In this document: positions 16,925 through 26,320 of the stretch, one piece after another
Position numbering within the stretch: the first letter of the stretch is position 1
Layout: each line of letters starts with the position of its first letter
Assembly: GCF_019145475.1 (NCBI RefSeq)
Contig: NZ_JAHTKI010000011.1
Span: forward strand, 124,001-188,000
Length of the DNA stretch: 64,000 bases
Direction of reading: 5' to 3'
Source of the DNA: Pseudomonas botevensis
GTDB lineage: Bacteria; Pseudomonadota; Gammaproteobacteria; Pseudomonadales; Pseudomonadaceae
Position numbers and translations under genes: made by a program
Notes under the pieces: generated by a model
Databases searched by the model: none
The model's input: only the letters and a program-made list of their open reading frames with translations
What the model was told of the DNA's origin: nothing

Positions 16925-18637
16925 TTATGCCAGAGCCTCCCAGAAAAACTCCACGTGGGCACTGCGACCATCGTCGGACCAGCCGGCATTGCGGCCCAAT
17001 TGGCGGATCAGGCTGACGCCGCGCCCCGACAGACGGACATCGTCGAGGGGCCGCTGCATGACCCGCGTCACGTCGAAGCCCTTGCCGCTGTCCTCGACCC
17101 GAATGGCCAGGCATCCGCCCTCGCCCTCCGGCGTCACCTTCAGGTGTACGCGCACATAGCCGTCCTGCAACGCATCGAGGCGCGCATTGCGCTGTTCATA
17201 GTAACGCGCAAACCCCTGGGCATCGCGCTTGAGGCTGGAGTCGAGCCCCAGCACCCCGTGTTCCAGGGCATTGGAGTACAACTCGGCGAGCACGCTGTAC
17301 AGCGCGCCGCTCTGCGCCCGCAGGCCATGAACCTCCAGCAGCAATTGCAGCAGGTACGGCATGGGGTTGAAGCGCTTGAGCGTCGCCCCGCGAAACTCGA
17401 AGCTCACCGACCAGTCCAGCGGGCACGACTGGCCGCTGTCGGAATACACCGGTGCCGATGGACTGACCTGCGCCGCCTCCAGCAGGCTGACCTCGACCAT
17501 GCTGACATCGTCCCGCGCCTCGCCACCGAAATCGTGCAGCGCCTGCTCGATCTCCTCGAACAGGTGATCGGGCTGGCGATTGGCGGCAAACAACTGCTGC
17601 AGACGCTCGACGCCGAACAGCTGATCCTGCGCATCACAGGTGTCGATCACCCCGTCGGACAGCAGAAATACCCGATCACTGACCGCCATCGAGTGGACTT
17701 CCGTACGATCATTGAAGGCCTGCGGGCTGAGCACGCCCAACGGCAGGTGCCGCGCCGCCAGCGGCTTACGCTCGCCGGTGGCGATGCAATGCAGATAACC
17801 GTCAGGCATGCCGCCGTTCCAGACCTCCACCGTGCGGCGCTGGAAACTCAGGCTCAACAGCGTCGCGCAGCAGAACATGTCCACGGGCAGGATGCGCTTG
17901 AGCTTGGCGTTCATCTCCCGCAGCGTTTCAGCGAGGCCGTAGCCCTTGGCGGTCATACCGTAGAACACTTCGGCCAACGGCATGGCACCCACCGCGGCCG
18001 GCAGGCCGTGACCGGTGAAATCCCCGAGCAGCACATGCATGTCGCCGGCCGGCGTATATGCAGCCAGCAGCAGATCGCCGTTGAACAGTGCGTAAGGCGA
18101 TTGCAGATAGCGAATATTCGGCGCGCTCAGGCATCCGGAGTGCGCGACCTTGTCGAACACCGCTTTGGCAACGCGTTGCTCATTGAGCAGGTAATCATGA
18201 TGCCTGGCGATCAGGTCGCGCTGTTGCAGCACGGTGGCCTGCAAGCGGCGCAGACGATCCATCGCCTTTATTTTGGCGGTGAGGATCACCTGGTTGTAGG
18301 GCTTCGCCAGAAAGTCGTCACCCCCCGCCTCCAGGCAGCGGGCCAGCGCTTCGCTTTCCGTCAGGGAGGTGAGAAAGATGATCGGCACCAGGCTCTCGCC
18401 CGCCAGCGTCTTGATCTGCCGTGCCGCCTCGAAGCCGTCCATCACCGGCATCATGGCATCCATCAGCACCAGATGCGGTTGCTCTCGGCGGAACACCTCG
18501 ACCGCCTCGGCGCCATTGGCGGCAGTGAGCACCTCATGGCCCTGGCGCCGGACAATGGTCGACAGCAGCAACCGGTCGGCGGCACTGTCCTCCGCGATCA
18601 GGACTGTCAGGGGTTCCAGCGGCTGCATGGCCGTCAA
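16925..18637 (-). CDS. hsbR: HsbR, response regulator with PP2C phosphatase and kinase domains
   Basis: Receiver-phosphatase-kinase of 570 residues. The receiver is residues 10-125 with phosphoacceptor Asp60 (VLMDAMMPVMDG). A SpoIIE/PP2C-like phosphatase domain follows (GDMHVLLGDFTGHGLPAAVG, later DDVSMVEV), and a C-terminal HATPase anti-sigma-type kinase domain with ELYSNALEHG (N box) and VEDSGKGFDV. In P. aeruginosa the protein phosphorylates or dephosphorylates the STAS protein HsbA depending on its own receiver state. ATG at 18637 overlaps the hsbA stop. Confidence 0.95.
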   Translation of the reverse strand: MTAMQPLEPLTVLIAEDSAADRLLLSTIVRRQGHEVLTAANGAEAVEVFRREQPHLVLMDAMMPVMDGFEAARQIKTLAGESLVPIIFLTSLTESEALARCLEAGGDDFLAKPYNQVILTAKIKAMDRLRRLQATVLQQRDLIARHHDYLLNEQRVAKAVFDKVAHSGCLSAPNIRYLQSPYALFNGDLLLAAYTPAGDMHVLLGDFTGHGLPAAVGAMPLAEVFYGMTAKGYGLAETLREMNAKLKRILPVDMFCCATLLSLSFQRRTVEVWNGGMPDGYLHCIATGERKPLAARHLPLGVLSPQAFNDRTEVHSMAVSDRVFLLSDGVIDTCDAQDQLFGVERLQQLFAANRQPDHLFEEIEQALHDFGGEARDDVSMVEVSLLEAAQVSPSAPVYSDSGQSCPLDWSVSFEFRGATLKRFNPMPYLLQLLLEVHGLRAQSGALYSVLAELYSNALEHGVLGLDSSLKRDAQGFARYYEQRNARLDALQDGYVRVHLKVTPEGEGGCLAIRVEDSGKGFDVTRVMQRPLDDVRLSGRGVSLIRQLGRNAGWSDDGRSAHVEFFWEALA

Positions 18638-18939
18638 CTGATGTCGAACAGTTTGTCGAAATTGGAGATGGCGAGGATCTTGCGCACGTCCGAGTTGCTG
18701 TTGACCACCCGCACGTCGGATTCGTCGCCACCCGCGTGGTCGCGCAGCAGAAGCAACATGCCCAGCGCAGAGCTGTCGAGGTAGGTGGCGTCCTTCAGGT
18801 CCACCACGATGGATTCGGGTTTCTGGTTGAGTCGCTCATAGGACTCGCGAAACTCCTGATGGCGCCCGAAATCGAACCGCCCCTTGATCGAAATCGTCAG
18901 TTTTTTCTGGTCCGGGGACACTTCTGTAACGACTGACAT
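18634..18939 (-). CDS. hsbA: HsbA, STAS-domain anti-anti-sigma protein
   Basis: STAS protein of 101 residues; the phosphoacceptor Ser56 lies in the standard YLDSSALGML motif. In P. aeruginosa HsbA partners the flagellar anti-sigma factor FlgM or a diguanylate cyclase depending on phosphorylation. It is the first gene of the hsbA-hsbR-hptB run and starts 101 bases after fliJ ends, with hsbR overlapping by four bases. Confidence 0.94.
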   Translation of the reverse strand: MSVVTEVSPDQKKLTISIKGRFDFGRHQEFRESYERLNQKPESIVVDLKDATYLDSSALGMLLLLRDHAGGDESDVRVVNSNSDVRKILAISNFDKLFDIS

Positions 18940-19040
18940 TTTATGGCTTCCTTGTCATGAACAAACCTGTACAAGGTTTAGCACTTGGCCGGGGTTGCGG
19001 CAAGGCGCAAGCACGATCAAAACGACGATCGAAGGTTCGC

Positions 19041-19493
19041 TCAAGGATACGCATCGTGCCTCGGCAGGCGCTGGGACAATTCGTCCAGCAGTTTCTGTTC
19101 GCGCTTGTCTTCGGCGCGCTGCGCCTCATCGCGATAACGTTGTACAAGTTTGCGCAACCCTTCGACCCGGGCGAACGCCTGTTGCCAGGCTTCGCGCGCC
19201 TTGTCCAGATTGTTCTGGTGCCAGTTGAGGCTTTGCCGCTGTTGATCGACAGCGGTATCGAGTTGCGCAAGAAAGCCCTGAAAACCCAGCAGCCACTGCC
19301 CGGAGACACCCGTGCTGCCGCGCACGATCCATTGCTCCGAGTAGTCGAGGCGAAAGGCATGCAGGTCGGCCAGCTTGCTTTCGGCGACTTTCACCTGCCC
19401 CTGGAAGTAACCAAGGCGCTGCACGGCGGTTTTCTCGGCCTTCTCGGCCATTTCCACCACCGGCGCCAGACGCGCCGCTCGGCTCAGGGCCAT
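19041..19493 (-). CDS. fliJ: FliJ, export apparatus stalk/chaperone escort
   Basis: Coiled-coil protein of 150 residues that sits in the FliI ring and links the ATPase to the FlhA gate. Almost the whole sequence is charged helix with heptad pattern (for example EMAEKAEKTAVQRLGYFQ and the basic C-terminal REQKLLDELSQRL). It starts six bases after fliI stops and ends the fliEFGHIJ run. Confidence 0.93.
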   Translation of the reverse strand: MALSRAARLAPVVEMAEKAEKTAVQRLGYFQGQVKVAESKLADLHAFRLDYSEQWIVRGSTGVSGQWLLGFQGFLAQLDTAVDQQRQSLNWHQNNLDKAREAWQQAFARVEGLRKLVQRYRDEAQRAEDKREQKLLDELSQRLPRHDAYP

Positions 19494-19499
19494 GAGCGG

Positions 19500-20858
19500 T
19501 TACCCGCCGGCCGCTGTGGCGAAAATCGTTTCGAGGTGCGCCTCGCTTTCGCCCAGGCTGATGCTGTCGTTCAAGCCCTGACGCAAGTATCTGACCAGTT
19601 GCGGCTGGAGCGAGATCGCCAGGTCCGTTTCACGATCGCCGCCGGCGACATAGGCACCGACGCTGATCAGATCGCGACTCTGCTGATAACGCGACCACAA
19701 CTGCTTGAAATACTGCGCCCGGGTCATGTGTTCCGGCGGCACCACCGCCGGCATCACCCGGCTGATCGACGCTTCGATATCGATGGCCGGGTAATGGCCT
19801 TCCTCGGCCAGACGCCGGGACAGCACGATGTGTCCGTCGAGCACGCCTCGCGCGGAGTCGGCAATCGGGTCCTGCTGGTCGTCACCCTCGGACAGCACGG
19901 TGTAGAACGCGGTGATCGAGCCCCCGCCCTTCTCCGCGTTACCGGCACGCTCCACCAGTTTCGGCAATTTGGCGAACACCGATGGCGGGTAACCCTTGGT
20001 CGCCGGTGGCTCGCCGATGGCCAGGGCGATTTCCCGCTGGGCCTGGGCGAAACGGGTCAGCGAATCCATCAGCAACAGGACGTTCTTGCCCTTGTCGCGG
20101 AAATACTCGGCGATCCGCGTGCAGTACATGGCAGCGCGCATCCGCATCAGCGGCGCGTCGTCCGCCGGGGACGCGACGACCACCGAACGCTTGAGGCCTT
20201 CTTCACCGAGGATGTGCTCGATGAACTCTTTAACTTCACGACCCCGCTCGCCGATCAGGCCGACGACGATGATGTCGGCCTCGGTGAAGCGGGTCATCAT
20301 GCCCAGCAGCACCGACTTACCGACACCCGTACCGGCGAACAGACCCAGACGCTGGCCGCGACCGACCGTCAACAAGCCGTTGATGCAACGGATGCCCACG
20401 TCCAGTGGCACGCTGATCGGGTCACGGTGGAGCGGGTTGATCGTCGGCCCGTCCATCGGCACCCAGTCTTCGGCCTTCATGCCGCCCTTGCCGTCCAGCG
20501 CCCGGCCGGCACCGTCCAGCACGCGACCGAGCATGCTCATGCCCATCGGCAAGCGCCCGGTATCGGTCAACGGCACGACCCGCGCACCCGGCGCGATGCC
20601 GGCAACGCTGCCGACCGGCATCAGGAACACCTTGCTGCCGGAGAAGCCCATGACTTCGGCCTCTACCTGCGACGGGTGATAGGAGTCGTCGTTGATCACC
20701 ATGCAGCGAGTGCCCATGGCGGCGCGCAGGCCCTCGGCTTCGAGGGTCAGGCCGACCATGCGCAGCAGGCGTCCTTCGAGGATCGGCGCACCGGCGATTT
20801 CGGTGGCCTCGGCGTAGGTGCTCAGGCGCTTGGCGAAACTGGTGCGTTCAAGGCGCAT
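19500..20858 (-). CDS. fliI: FliI, flagellar export ATPase
   Basis: Hexameric ATPase of the export apparatus, 452 residues, related to F1 beta. P-loop AGTGVGKS lies at about residues 175-182, the Walker B strand is LLLMDSLTRFAQ, and the T3SS ATPase region GEPPATKGYPPSVFAKLP is intact. ATG at 20858 (MRLERTSF) is preferred; a GTG at 20873 would add five residues. Either overlaps the 3' end of fliH. Confidence 0.97.
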   Translation of the reverse strand: MRLERTSFAKRLSTYAEATEIAGAPILEGRLLRMVGLTLEAEGLRAAMGTRCMVINDDSYHPSQVEAEVMGFSGSKVFLMPVGSVAGIAPGARVVPLTDTGRLPMGMSMLGRVLDGAGRALDGKGGMKAEDWVPMDGPTINPLHRDPISVPLDVGIRCINGLLTVGRGQRLGLFAGTGVGKSVLLGMMTRFTEADIIVVGLIGERGREVKEFIEHILGEEGLKRSVVVASPADDAPLMRMRAAMYCTRIAEYFRDKGKNVLLLMDSLTRFAQAQREIALAIGEPPATKGYPPSVFAKLPKLVERAGNAEKGGGSITAFYTVLSEGDDQQDPIADSARGVLDGHIVLSRRLAEEGHYPAIDIEASISRVMPAVVPPEHMTRAQYFKQLWSRYQQSRDLISVGAYVAGGDRETDLAISLQPQLVRYLRQGLNDSISLGESEAHLETIFATAAGG

Positions 20859-21654
20859 CGGGGGCGTCCGCACGCGGCTCGTCAGTGATCGGCGACGGTG
20901 TTGGCGTTTCCGGCAGATCCAGGCTCATGTCCGGCGCGGCCGGATGCAGAGCCTGTTCGTGCAACTGGTCGAACAGCTTGGCCATGATTTGGCTGACCCG
21001 GGTTTCGATGCTCGCATCGATCCGGCTGTGCTCGGTTTCGACCCGGCAACCGCCCGGCAGCAGACTTTCGTCCTCGACGATGCGCCAGGTTTCCTCATGA
21101 CGTTCGCGCAGGGCTTTGACCTGCTCGAAATCCTGCGGATTGACGTACAGCCGCACGTTGTCCACGCCCAACGGCAACAGTTTGAGCGCGTCGCGCATGA
21201 CGTGTTCGATCTGTTTGGAGTCGATGGCCAGTTCGCGCTGAATCACCTGTCTGGCGATGTGCTGCACGAGGTCGACCAGCGACTTTTCGATCTGGGTGTC
21301 CTGCTCGGCGATGGGTTCGAACAGATGCCCCATCAGTTGCTCAAGACTGGCGATCTTCGCGGTCAGCGCCACTTCGGCTTCCTGGCGTACCCGGAGGGTC
21401 GCGCTGTGGAAACCTTCTTTTTCGCCGATGGCAAAGCCCTCGTTGTAAGCCTCCTGACGGATGCTTTCGAGCTCTTCCAGGGTCAGTGGCTGGACCTCCT
21501 CCAGCGGCACCTCTTCCATTTCCGGCGGTTCGGGTTCCGGTTCAGGCTCGGGTTCCGGCTTGGGCGGATCGAAGCTGGGCAGCGCCCAGGATTCGAAACC
21601 ACGGACATCCCGGGCACGGATCAGGTCCGTCACAGACTCGTCATGCTTGTCCAT
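20848..21654 (-). CDS. fliH: FliH, negative regulator and stator of FliI
   Basis: Peripheral export protein of 268 residues tying FliI to the C ring. Residues about 31-50 form an unusual run of Pro-Glu dipeptides, followed by the coiled FliH/V-ATPase E-like core and a C-terminal domain. It starts four bases after fliG stops and overlaps fliI. Confidence 0.96.
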   Translation of the reverse strand: MDKHDESVTDLIRARDVRGFESWALPSFDPPKPEPEPEPEPEPPEMEEVPLEEVQPLTLEELESIRQEAYNEGFAIGEKEGFHSATLRVRQEAEVALTAKIASLEQLMGHLFEPIAEQDTQIEKSLVDLVQHIARQVIQRELAIDSKQIEHVMRDALKLLPLGVDNVRLYVNPQDFEQVKALRERHEETWRIVEDESLLPGGCRVETEHSRIDASIETRVSQIMAKLFDQLHEQALHPAAPDMSLDLPETPTPSPITDEPRADAPDAP

Positions 21655-21658
21655 GGGC

Positions 21659-22678
21659 TTAGATCATTTCCTCGCCGCCCTTGCCACCGAGCACGATTTC
21701 TCCGGCTTCGGCCATACGGCGGGCGATGGTGAGGATTTCCTTCTGCGCGGTTTCCACGTCGCTGACGCGCACCGGGCCTTTGGCCTCGAGGTCGTCGCGC
21801 AACAGTTCGGCCGCACGTTTGGACATGTTCTTGAAGATCTTTTCCTTGACGCTTTCGTCCGAACCCTTGAGGGCCAGTACCAGCACGTCGGAGGACACTT
21901 CGCGCAACAGCGCCTGGATGCCACGGTCGTCGACGTCGGCCAGGTTGTTGAACACGAACATGAGGTCTTCGATCTGACCGGACAGGTCTTCGTCGACTTC
22001 GCGAATCGAATCCATGAGCTGGCCTTCGATCGAGCTGTCGAGGAAGTTCATGATGTCCGCCGCCCGCTTGATGCCACCCAGGGTGGTGCGCGAGGCATTG
22101 GAGTTGCCGGAGAACTGCTTCTCGAGGATCTGGTTCAATTCTTTCAGCGCGGCCGGCTGCACGGTGTTCAGCGACGAGACGCGCAGGATGATGTCCAGGC
22201 GCACCTTGTGGTCGAAGTTGCCCAGCACTTCACCGGCCTGATCCGGATCGAGGTACGCCACCACGATCGCCTGGATCTGCGGGTGTTCGTAACGGATCAC
22301 GTCGGCAACAGCGCGCGGTTCCATCCATTTCAGGCTGTCGAGGCCACTGGTGTTGCCACCGAGCAGGATGCGGTCGATCAGGCCGTTGGCCTTGTCTTCA
22401 CCCAGGGCCTGAGTCAGCATTTTGCGCACGTAGTCGTCGGAGCCGACGCCCAGGCTGGTCTGGTCGCCGACGATGTCGACGAACTCGCTCATCACCTGCT
22501 CGACCTGCTCACGGTGGACGTTGCCCATCTGGGCCATGGCCACACCGACCCGCTGAACTTCTTTGGGCCCCATGTGGCGCAGCACTTGGGCGGCATCGGT
22601 CGAACCCAGGGACAGCAGCAGAATCGCGGCTTTATCGACCCGGGACAATTTGGCGACGGCGGCTCGGTTATCACTCAT
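21659..22678 (-). CDS. fliG: FliG, rotor switch protein
   Basis: Rotor protein of 339 residues that contacts FliF, FliM and the MotA stator. Three-part layout is visible: N-terminal FliF-binding domain (VDKAAILLLSLG), middle domain with the EHPQ motif (RYEHPQIQAIV), and the C-terminal torque domain with charged residues (LKGSDESVKEKIFKNMSKR). It overlaps the end of fliF by eight bases. Confidence 0.98.
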   Translation of the reverse strand: MSDNRAAVAKLSRVDKAAILLLSLGSTDAAQVLRHMGPKEVQRVGVAMAQMGNVHREQVEQVMSEFVDIVGDQTSLGVGSDDYVRKMLTQALGEDKANGLIDRILLGGNTSGLDSLKWMEPRAVADVIRYEHPQIQAIVVAYLDPDQAGEVLGNFDHKVRLDIILRVSSLNTVQPAALKELNQILEKQFSGNSNASRTTLGGIKRAADIMNFLDSSIEGQLMDSIREVDEDLSGQIEDLMFVFNNLADVDDRGIQALLREVSSDVLVLALKGSDESVKEKIFKNMSKRAAELLRDDLEAKGPVRVSDVETAQKEILTIARRMAEAGEIVLGGKGGEEMI

Positions 22679-24458
22679 CTGCGTTAATCCACTCTTTCAC
22701 GACCTGGGCCACACGACCCGGGTCTTCTGCCACCAGACTCTTGATTGCGTTCAACTGTGCGTCATAGCCTTCGCTCGGGCTCGGCAGCAGGATGCTGGTC
22801 GGGCCGCCGAGGCTGACGCGGTCGTTGGACAGTTCGCCATCCAGGCCGCCCATGCCACCGAGTTCGACGTCACCACCCAGGCCGGCCAGGTCTTTGCCCT
22901 TGCCGCCGTTGGTGATGTTGTTGAGCACAGGACGCAGCACGCCGAACACCAGCACCAGGATGAACAGCACACCCAGCACTTGCTTGACGATGTCCCAGAA
23001 CCACGGCTGGGAGTAGAACGGAATGTCGGCAACCACTTCACCGCGCTCGGCGGAGAACGGCATGTTGATCACGCTGACGCTGTCGCCACGGCTGGCATCG
23101 AAGCCGACGGCGTCCTGCACCAGACGGGTGAAGCGCGCCAATTCGTCGGCGCTCCACGGCGCGCGGGTGGTTTCACCGTTGGCCGGGTTGATCTTGACCT
23201 GATCGTCCACCACCACCGACACCGACAGGCGATTCAGGCGACCCTGCTGCTGTTTGGTGTGGCTGATGGAACGGTCGAGTTCGAAGTTCTTGGTGGATTG
23301 TTGACGCTTGTCCGCCGGATACGGAGCCAGCATCGGCTGGCCGGTGGCCGGGTCCATGATCTGCTGGCCGTTGGCGTCAACCAGGGGCTGACCCGGCTGC
23401 ACCATGCCGGCAGCCGCTTGCGCACCACCGGTGGTCTGCGGCGCCGAGGCCGGCGACGGTGGCTGGTTGCTCAGGGCACCCGGCACGCCTTGCGGGCCAT
23501 TGCTGGCGGTACGCTGTTCGTTGACCGATTGTTCGCTGCGCAGCGCCGGCTGATCCGGGTTGAACTGCTCGGCAGTCGATTCGACGGCATTGAAATCGAT
23601 GTCCGCCGAGACTTCAGCCTTGTAGCGGTCGTTGCCCAGTACCGGTTGCAGAATGTTGTGTACACGCTGGGTGAGCATGCTTTCCATGCGGCGGCTGTAG
23701 TCGAACTGCTTGCCGGCCATGGTCATTTCGGAGTTTTCCGCCTGATCCGAGAGCAGGTTGCCCTTCTGGTCGACGACGGTGATCTGCGATTTGCTCAGCT
23801 CGGGAACGGAAGTCGCCACCAGATTGATGATGGCGACGACCTGACCCGGCTCCAGCGAACGGCCGGAGTACAGCTCGACCAGAACCGAAGCACTTGGCTT
23901 GCGTTCGTCACGCACGAATACCGAGCTCTTCGGAATCGCCAGGTGAACCCGCGCGCCCTTGACGTTGTTCAGGCTGGAAATGGTGCGGGCCAGTTCGCCT
24001 TCGAGGCCGCGACGATAACGGGTCGCTTCCATGAACTGGCTGGTGCCCAGACCCTGCTCCTTGTCGAGGATTTCAAAACCGATATTGCCATCGCTGGGAG
24101 TGACACCAGCGGCCGCGAGCTTGAGCCGCGCACGGGACAGGTCATCGGCCTTGACCAGCAAGGCGCCGGAGTTCGGTTCGACGGTGTAGGGAATGTCGGC
24201 GGAGGCCAGGGTGTCCATGACCTGCTTGGCATCCATGCCGGCAAGGCTGCCGTACAACGGACGGTAATCCGGCTGCTGCGACCACAGCACCACGGCAAAG
24301 CCAATCGCCACGCTCGCAGCCAGGCCGACCAACAGGCCCACCTGACGCAGCATGGTCATCTGGGAGAGGTTTTCCAGGAAGGACAGGCCGAACAACGGCG
24401 GTTTGCCGTCTATCGGGGTGGCCTTGGCCGGAACGTTATCGGCGACTGCTTCTGCCAT
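22671..24458 (-). CDS. fliF: FliF, MS-ring protein
   Basis: Forms the membrane-embedded MS ring on which the rotor is built. The 595 residues have two membrane helices (about residues 38-58 and 470-490, the latter VKQVLGVLFILVLVFGVLRP), YscJ-like ring-building domains between them, a Gln/Pro/Ala-rich variable loop around residues 310-390, and a C-terminal FliG-binding tail ending VVKEWINADE. It starts 15 bases after fliE. Confidence 0.98.
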   Translation of the reverse strand: MAEAVADNVPAKATPIDGKPPLFGLSFLENLSQMTMLRQVGLLVGLAASVAIGFAVVLWSQQPDYRPLYGSLAGMDAKQVMDTLASADIPYTVEPNSGALLVKADDLSRARLKLAAAGVTPSDGNIGFEILDKEQGLGTSQFMEATRYRRGLEGELARTISSLNNVKGARVHLAIPKSSVFVRDERKPSASVLVELYSGRSLEPGQVVAIINLVATSVPELSKSQITVVDQKGNLLSDQAENSEMTMAGKQFDYSRRMESMLTQRVHNILQPVLGNDRYKAEVSADIDFNAVESTAEQFNPDQPALRSEQSVNEQRTASNGPQGVPGALSNQPPSPASAPQTTGGAQAAAGMVQPGQPLVDANGQQIMDPATGQPMLAPYPADKRQQSTKNFELDRSISHTKQQQGRLNRLSVSVVVDDQVKINPANGETTRAPWSADELARFTRLVQDAVGFDASRGDSVSVINMPFSAERGEVVADIPFYSQPWFWDIVKQVLGVLFILVLVFGVLRPVLNNITNGGKGKDLAGLGGDVELGGMGGLDGELSNDRVSLGGPTSILLPSPSEGYDAQLNAIKSLVAEDPGRVAQVVKEWINADE

Positions 24459-24473
24459 GACTCAATCTCGTCC

Positions 24474-24803
24474 TTAAACCGGCATCTGCATGATGTCTTG
24501 ATAAGCCTGAACCAGTTTGTTGCGCACCTGGGTCAGAGCCTGGAACGACACGCTGGCTTTTTGCGACGCGATCATCACATCCGTCAAATCGACGCCGCTC
24601 TTGCCGATTTCGAAGGCGTTGGCCAGCTGGGTCGACGCCTGCTGGGTATCGCTGACTTTGTTGATGGCCTGACCGAGCATGTCGGAAAAGCTGCTGCCCG
24701 CCATTTCAGGGACAGCGGCAGTCGATTGCGGCTTCGACATGGCGTCCATTTTCATGGCCTTCATGTCCATCATCAATCGATTAAATTCAATACCTTGGCT
24801 CAT
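24474..24803 (-). CDS. fliE: FliE, hook-basal body adapter
   Basis: Small export substrate of 109 residues joining the MS ring to the rod. The C-terminal half carries the conserved SGVDLTDVMIASQKASVSFQ motif and ends in LVQAYQDIMQMPV. It is the first gene of fliEFGHIJ, with a near-consensus sigma54 promoter 62 bases upstream. Confidence 0.97.
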   Translation of the reverse strand: MSQGIEFNRLMMDMKAMKMDAMSKPQSTAAVPEMAGSSFSDMLGQAINKVSDTQQASTQLANAFEIGKSGVDLTDVMIASQKASVSFQALTQVRNKLVQAYQDIMQMPV

Positions 24804-24864
24804 GGTCTACTCTCTTGGGCGGCCCGCAATTTTTTGACACTCACTCAGCGGCTACACAGGTATT

Positions 24865-24880
24865 AGCAACAACGGTGCCA
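24865..24880 (-). promoter_or_regulatory. Sigma54 promoter for fliEFGHIJ
   Basis: On the minus strand: TGGCACCGTTGTTGCT, with TGGCAC, a five-base spacer and TTGCT, and GG-to-GC spacing of exactly ten. It lies in the 117-base fleR-fliE gap, 62 bases before fliE. This operon is a known FleQ/sigma54 target in P. aeruginosa. Confidence 0.88.
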
Positions 24881-24920
24881 GCTCGCCGACAGCGTTTTGA
24901 GAAAACGTTTGCGCCATCAC

Positions 24921-26315
24921 TCAAGTGGCGAACAGATACCCTTCGACATCCATGCCCGCATCACGCATCTGTGCCAGTTTGTAGCGCAGGGTGCGGGGGC
25001 TGATGCCGAGCTTTTCCGCCGCTTCCTTGCGCCGGCCACGCTCGGCACGCAGGGTATCGATAATCATCTGGAACTCACGACGACGCAGGTCATCACCCAA
25101 AGCGCCGGCCGAATCGCTTTCAACCTCGACCTCTCGCACAGTGTGTGGCACCGCTGTCGCTACAGGCAGCGGCGCGAACGTCACTGGCCCGGCGAGACAG
25201 AAATCCTGCGGCTGGATCAAACCGCCCTGCTGCAGAATCAACGCGCGCTGGATCGCGTTATCCAGCTCCCGCACGTTGCCCGGCCACGGATAAGCCGTCA
25301 GACAGGCCTGCGCCTCGACCGACAGTCTGGCGGCCGCATGCTTCATTTTATTGACGTGTTTGGCCAGCAGGCGCTCGGCCAGTGGCAGGATATCGGCGGT
25401 ACGCTCGCGCAGCGGGCGCCAGGCCAGCGGAAATACCGAGAGCCGGTAGAACAGGTCTTCGCGAAAACGCCCCGCCGCCACCTCCCCGGCCAGATCGCGG
25501 TTGGTGGTCGCGACCACGCGGATGTCGAGGGTGATCGGCTTGCGCGCACCGACCCGCTCCACTTCACGCTCCTGCAACACCCGCAGCAACTTGGCTTGCA
25601 GGCCCAGGGGCATTTCGGAAATTTCGTCAAGCAGAATGGTGCCGCCGTCGGCCTGTTCGAATTTGCCAGCCTGGGCCGCGATGGCGCCGGTGAACGAGCC
25701 CTTCTCGTGACCGAACAGGGTCGCCTCGAGCATGTTGTCCGGAATCGCCGCGCAATTGATCGCAATGAATGGCTGACTGGCGCGGTGGGATTGCTGATGG
25801 ATGTAGCGCGCCAGCACTTCCTTGCCGGTGCCGGACTCGCCGGAAATCAGCACGGTCGAATCGCTGCGCGCCACTCGCGCCGCCAGATCCAGCAACTGGG
25901 CGCTGGCCGGCTCGACCGCCACCGGCCCTTCGACATCACTGCCGCCGCCGACACTGCCCAGCGCGTGGCGCGCCACCAGATCCAGCAAGGCCTTGGGCTC
26001 GAACGGCTTGACCAGATAGTCCGCCGCGCCCTGGCGCATGGCGTCGACGGCACGCTCGACCGCGCCGTGAGCCGTCATCAGCAGCACCGGCAATTGCGGC
26101 TGACGGGCACGCAGCAGACCCAGCAACTGATGACCGTCCATACCCGGCATGTTGACGTCGCTGACCACCAGACTGAACGCCTCGCGCTCGACCGCCTTCA
26201 AGGCCTCCTCGGCCGAACCCACCGCGTGGTAATCGTGGCCGGCAAGCAGCAGCGTATCGGCCAGCGCCTCACGCAGCGCGCGGTCGTCCTCGACCAGCAG
26301 AACCTTGATGCCCAT
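24921..26315 (-). CDS. fleR: FleR, sigma54-dependent response regulator
   Basis: Response regulator paired with FleS that activates mid-class basal body and hook operons. The receiver holds phosphoacceptor Asp in SDVNMPGMDG at about residue 52; the AAA+ domain has GESGTGKEV (Walker A) and the sigma54-contact loop GSFTGA; the C-terminus is a Fis-type helix-turn-helix (RRKEAAEKLGISPRTLRYKL). ATG at 26315 gives 464 residues; a GTG at 26324 that overlaps the fleS stop is equally possible and adds three. Confidence 0.96.
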   Translation of the reverse strand: MGIKVLLVEDDRALREALADTLLLAGHDYHAVGSAEEALKAVEREAFSLVVSDVNMPGMDGHQLLGLLRARQPQLPVLLMTAHGAVERAVDAMRQGAADYLVKPFEPKALLDLVARHALGSVGGGSDVEGPVAVEPASAQLLDLAARVARSDSTVLISGESGTGKEVLARYIHQQSHRASQPFIAINCAAIPDNMLEATLFGHEKGSFTGAIAAQAGKFEQADGGTILLDEISEMPLGLQAKLLRVLQEREVERVGARKPITLDIRVVATTNRDLAGEVAAGRFREDLFYRLSVFPLAWRPLRERTADILPLAERLLAKHVNKMKHAAARLSVEAQACLTAYPWPGNVRELDNAIQRALILQQGGLIQPQDFCLAGPVTFAPLPVATAVPHTVREVEVESDSAGALGDDLRRREFQMIIDTLRAERGRRKEAAEKLGISPRTLRYKLAQMRDAGMDVEGYLFAT

Positions 26316-26320
26316 GTCCT

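Noticed and set aside
22563..24866. A 767-codon plus-strand open frame opposite fliF
   Set aside because: Antisense to a full-length FliF with all family features; His/Arg/Gln-rich mirror composition.
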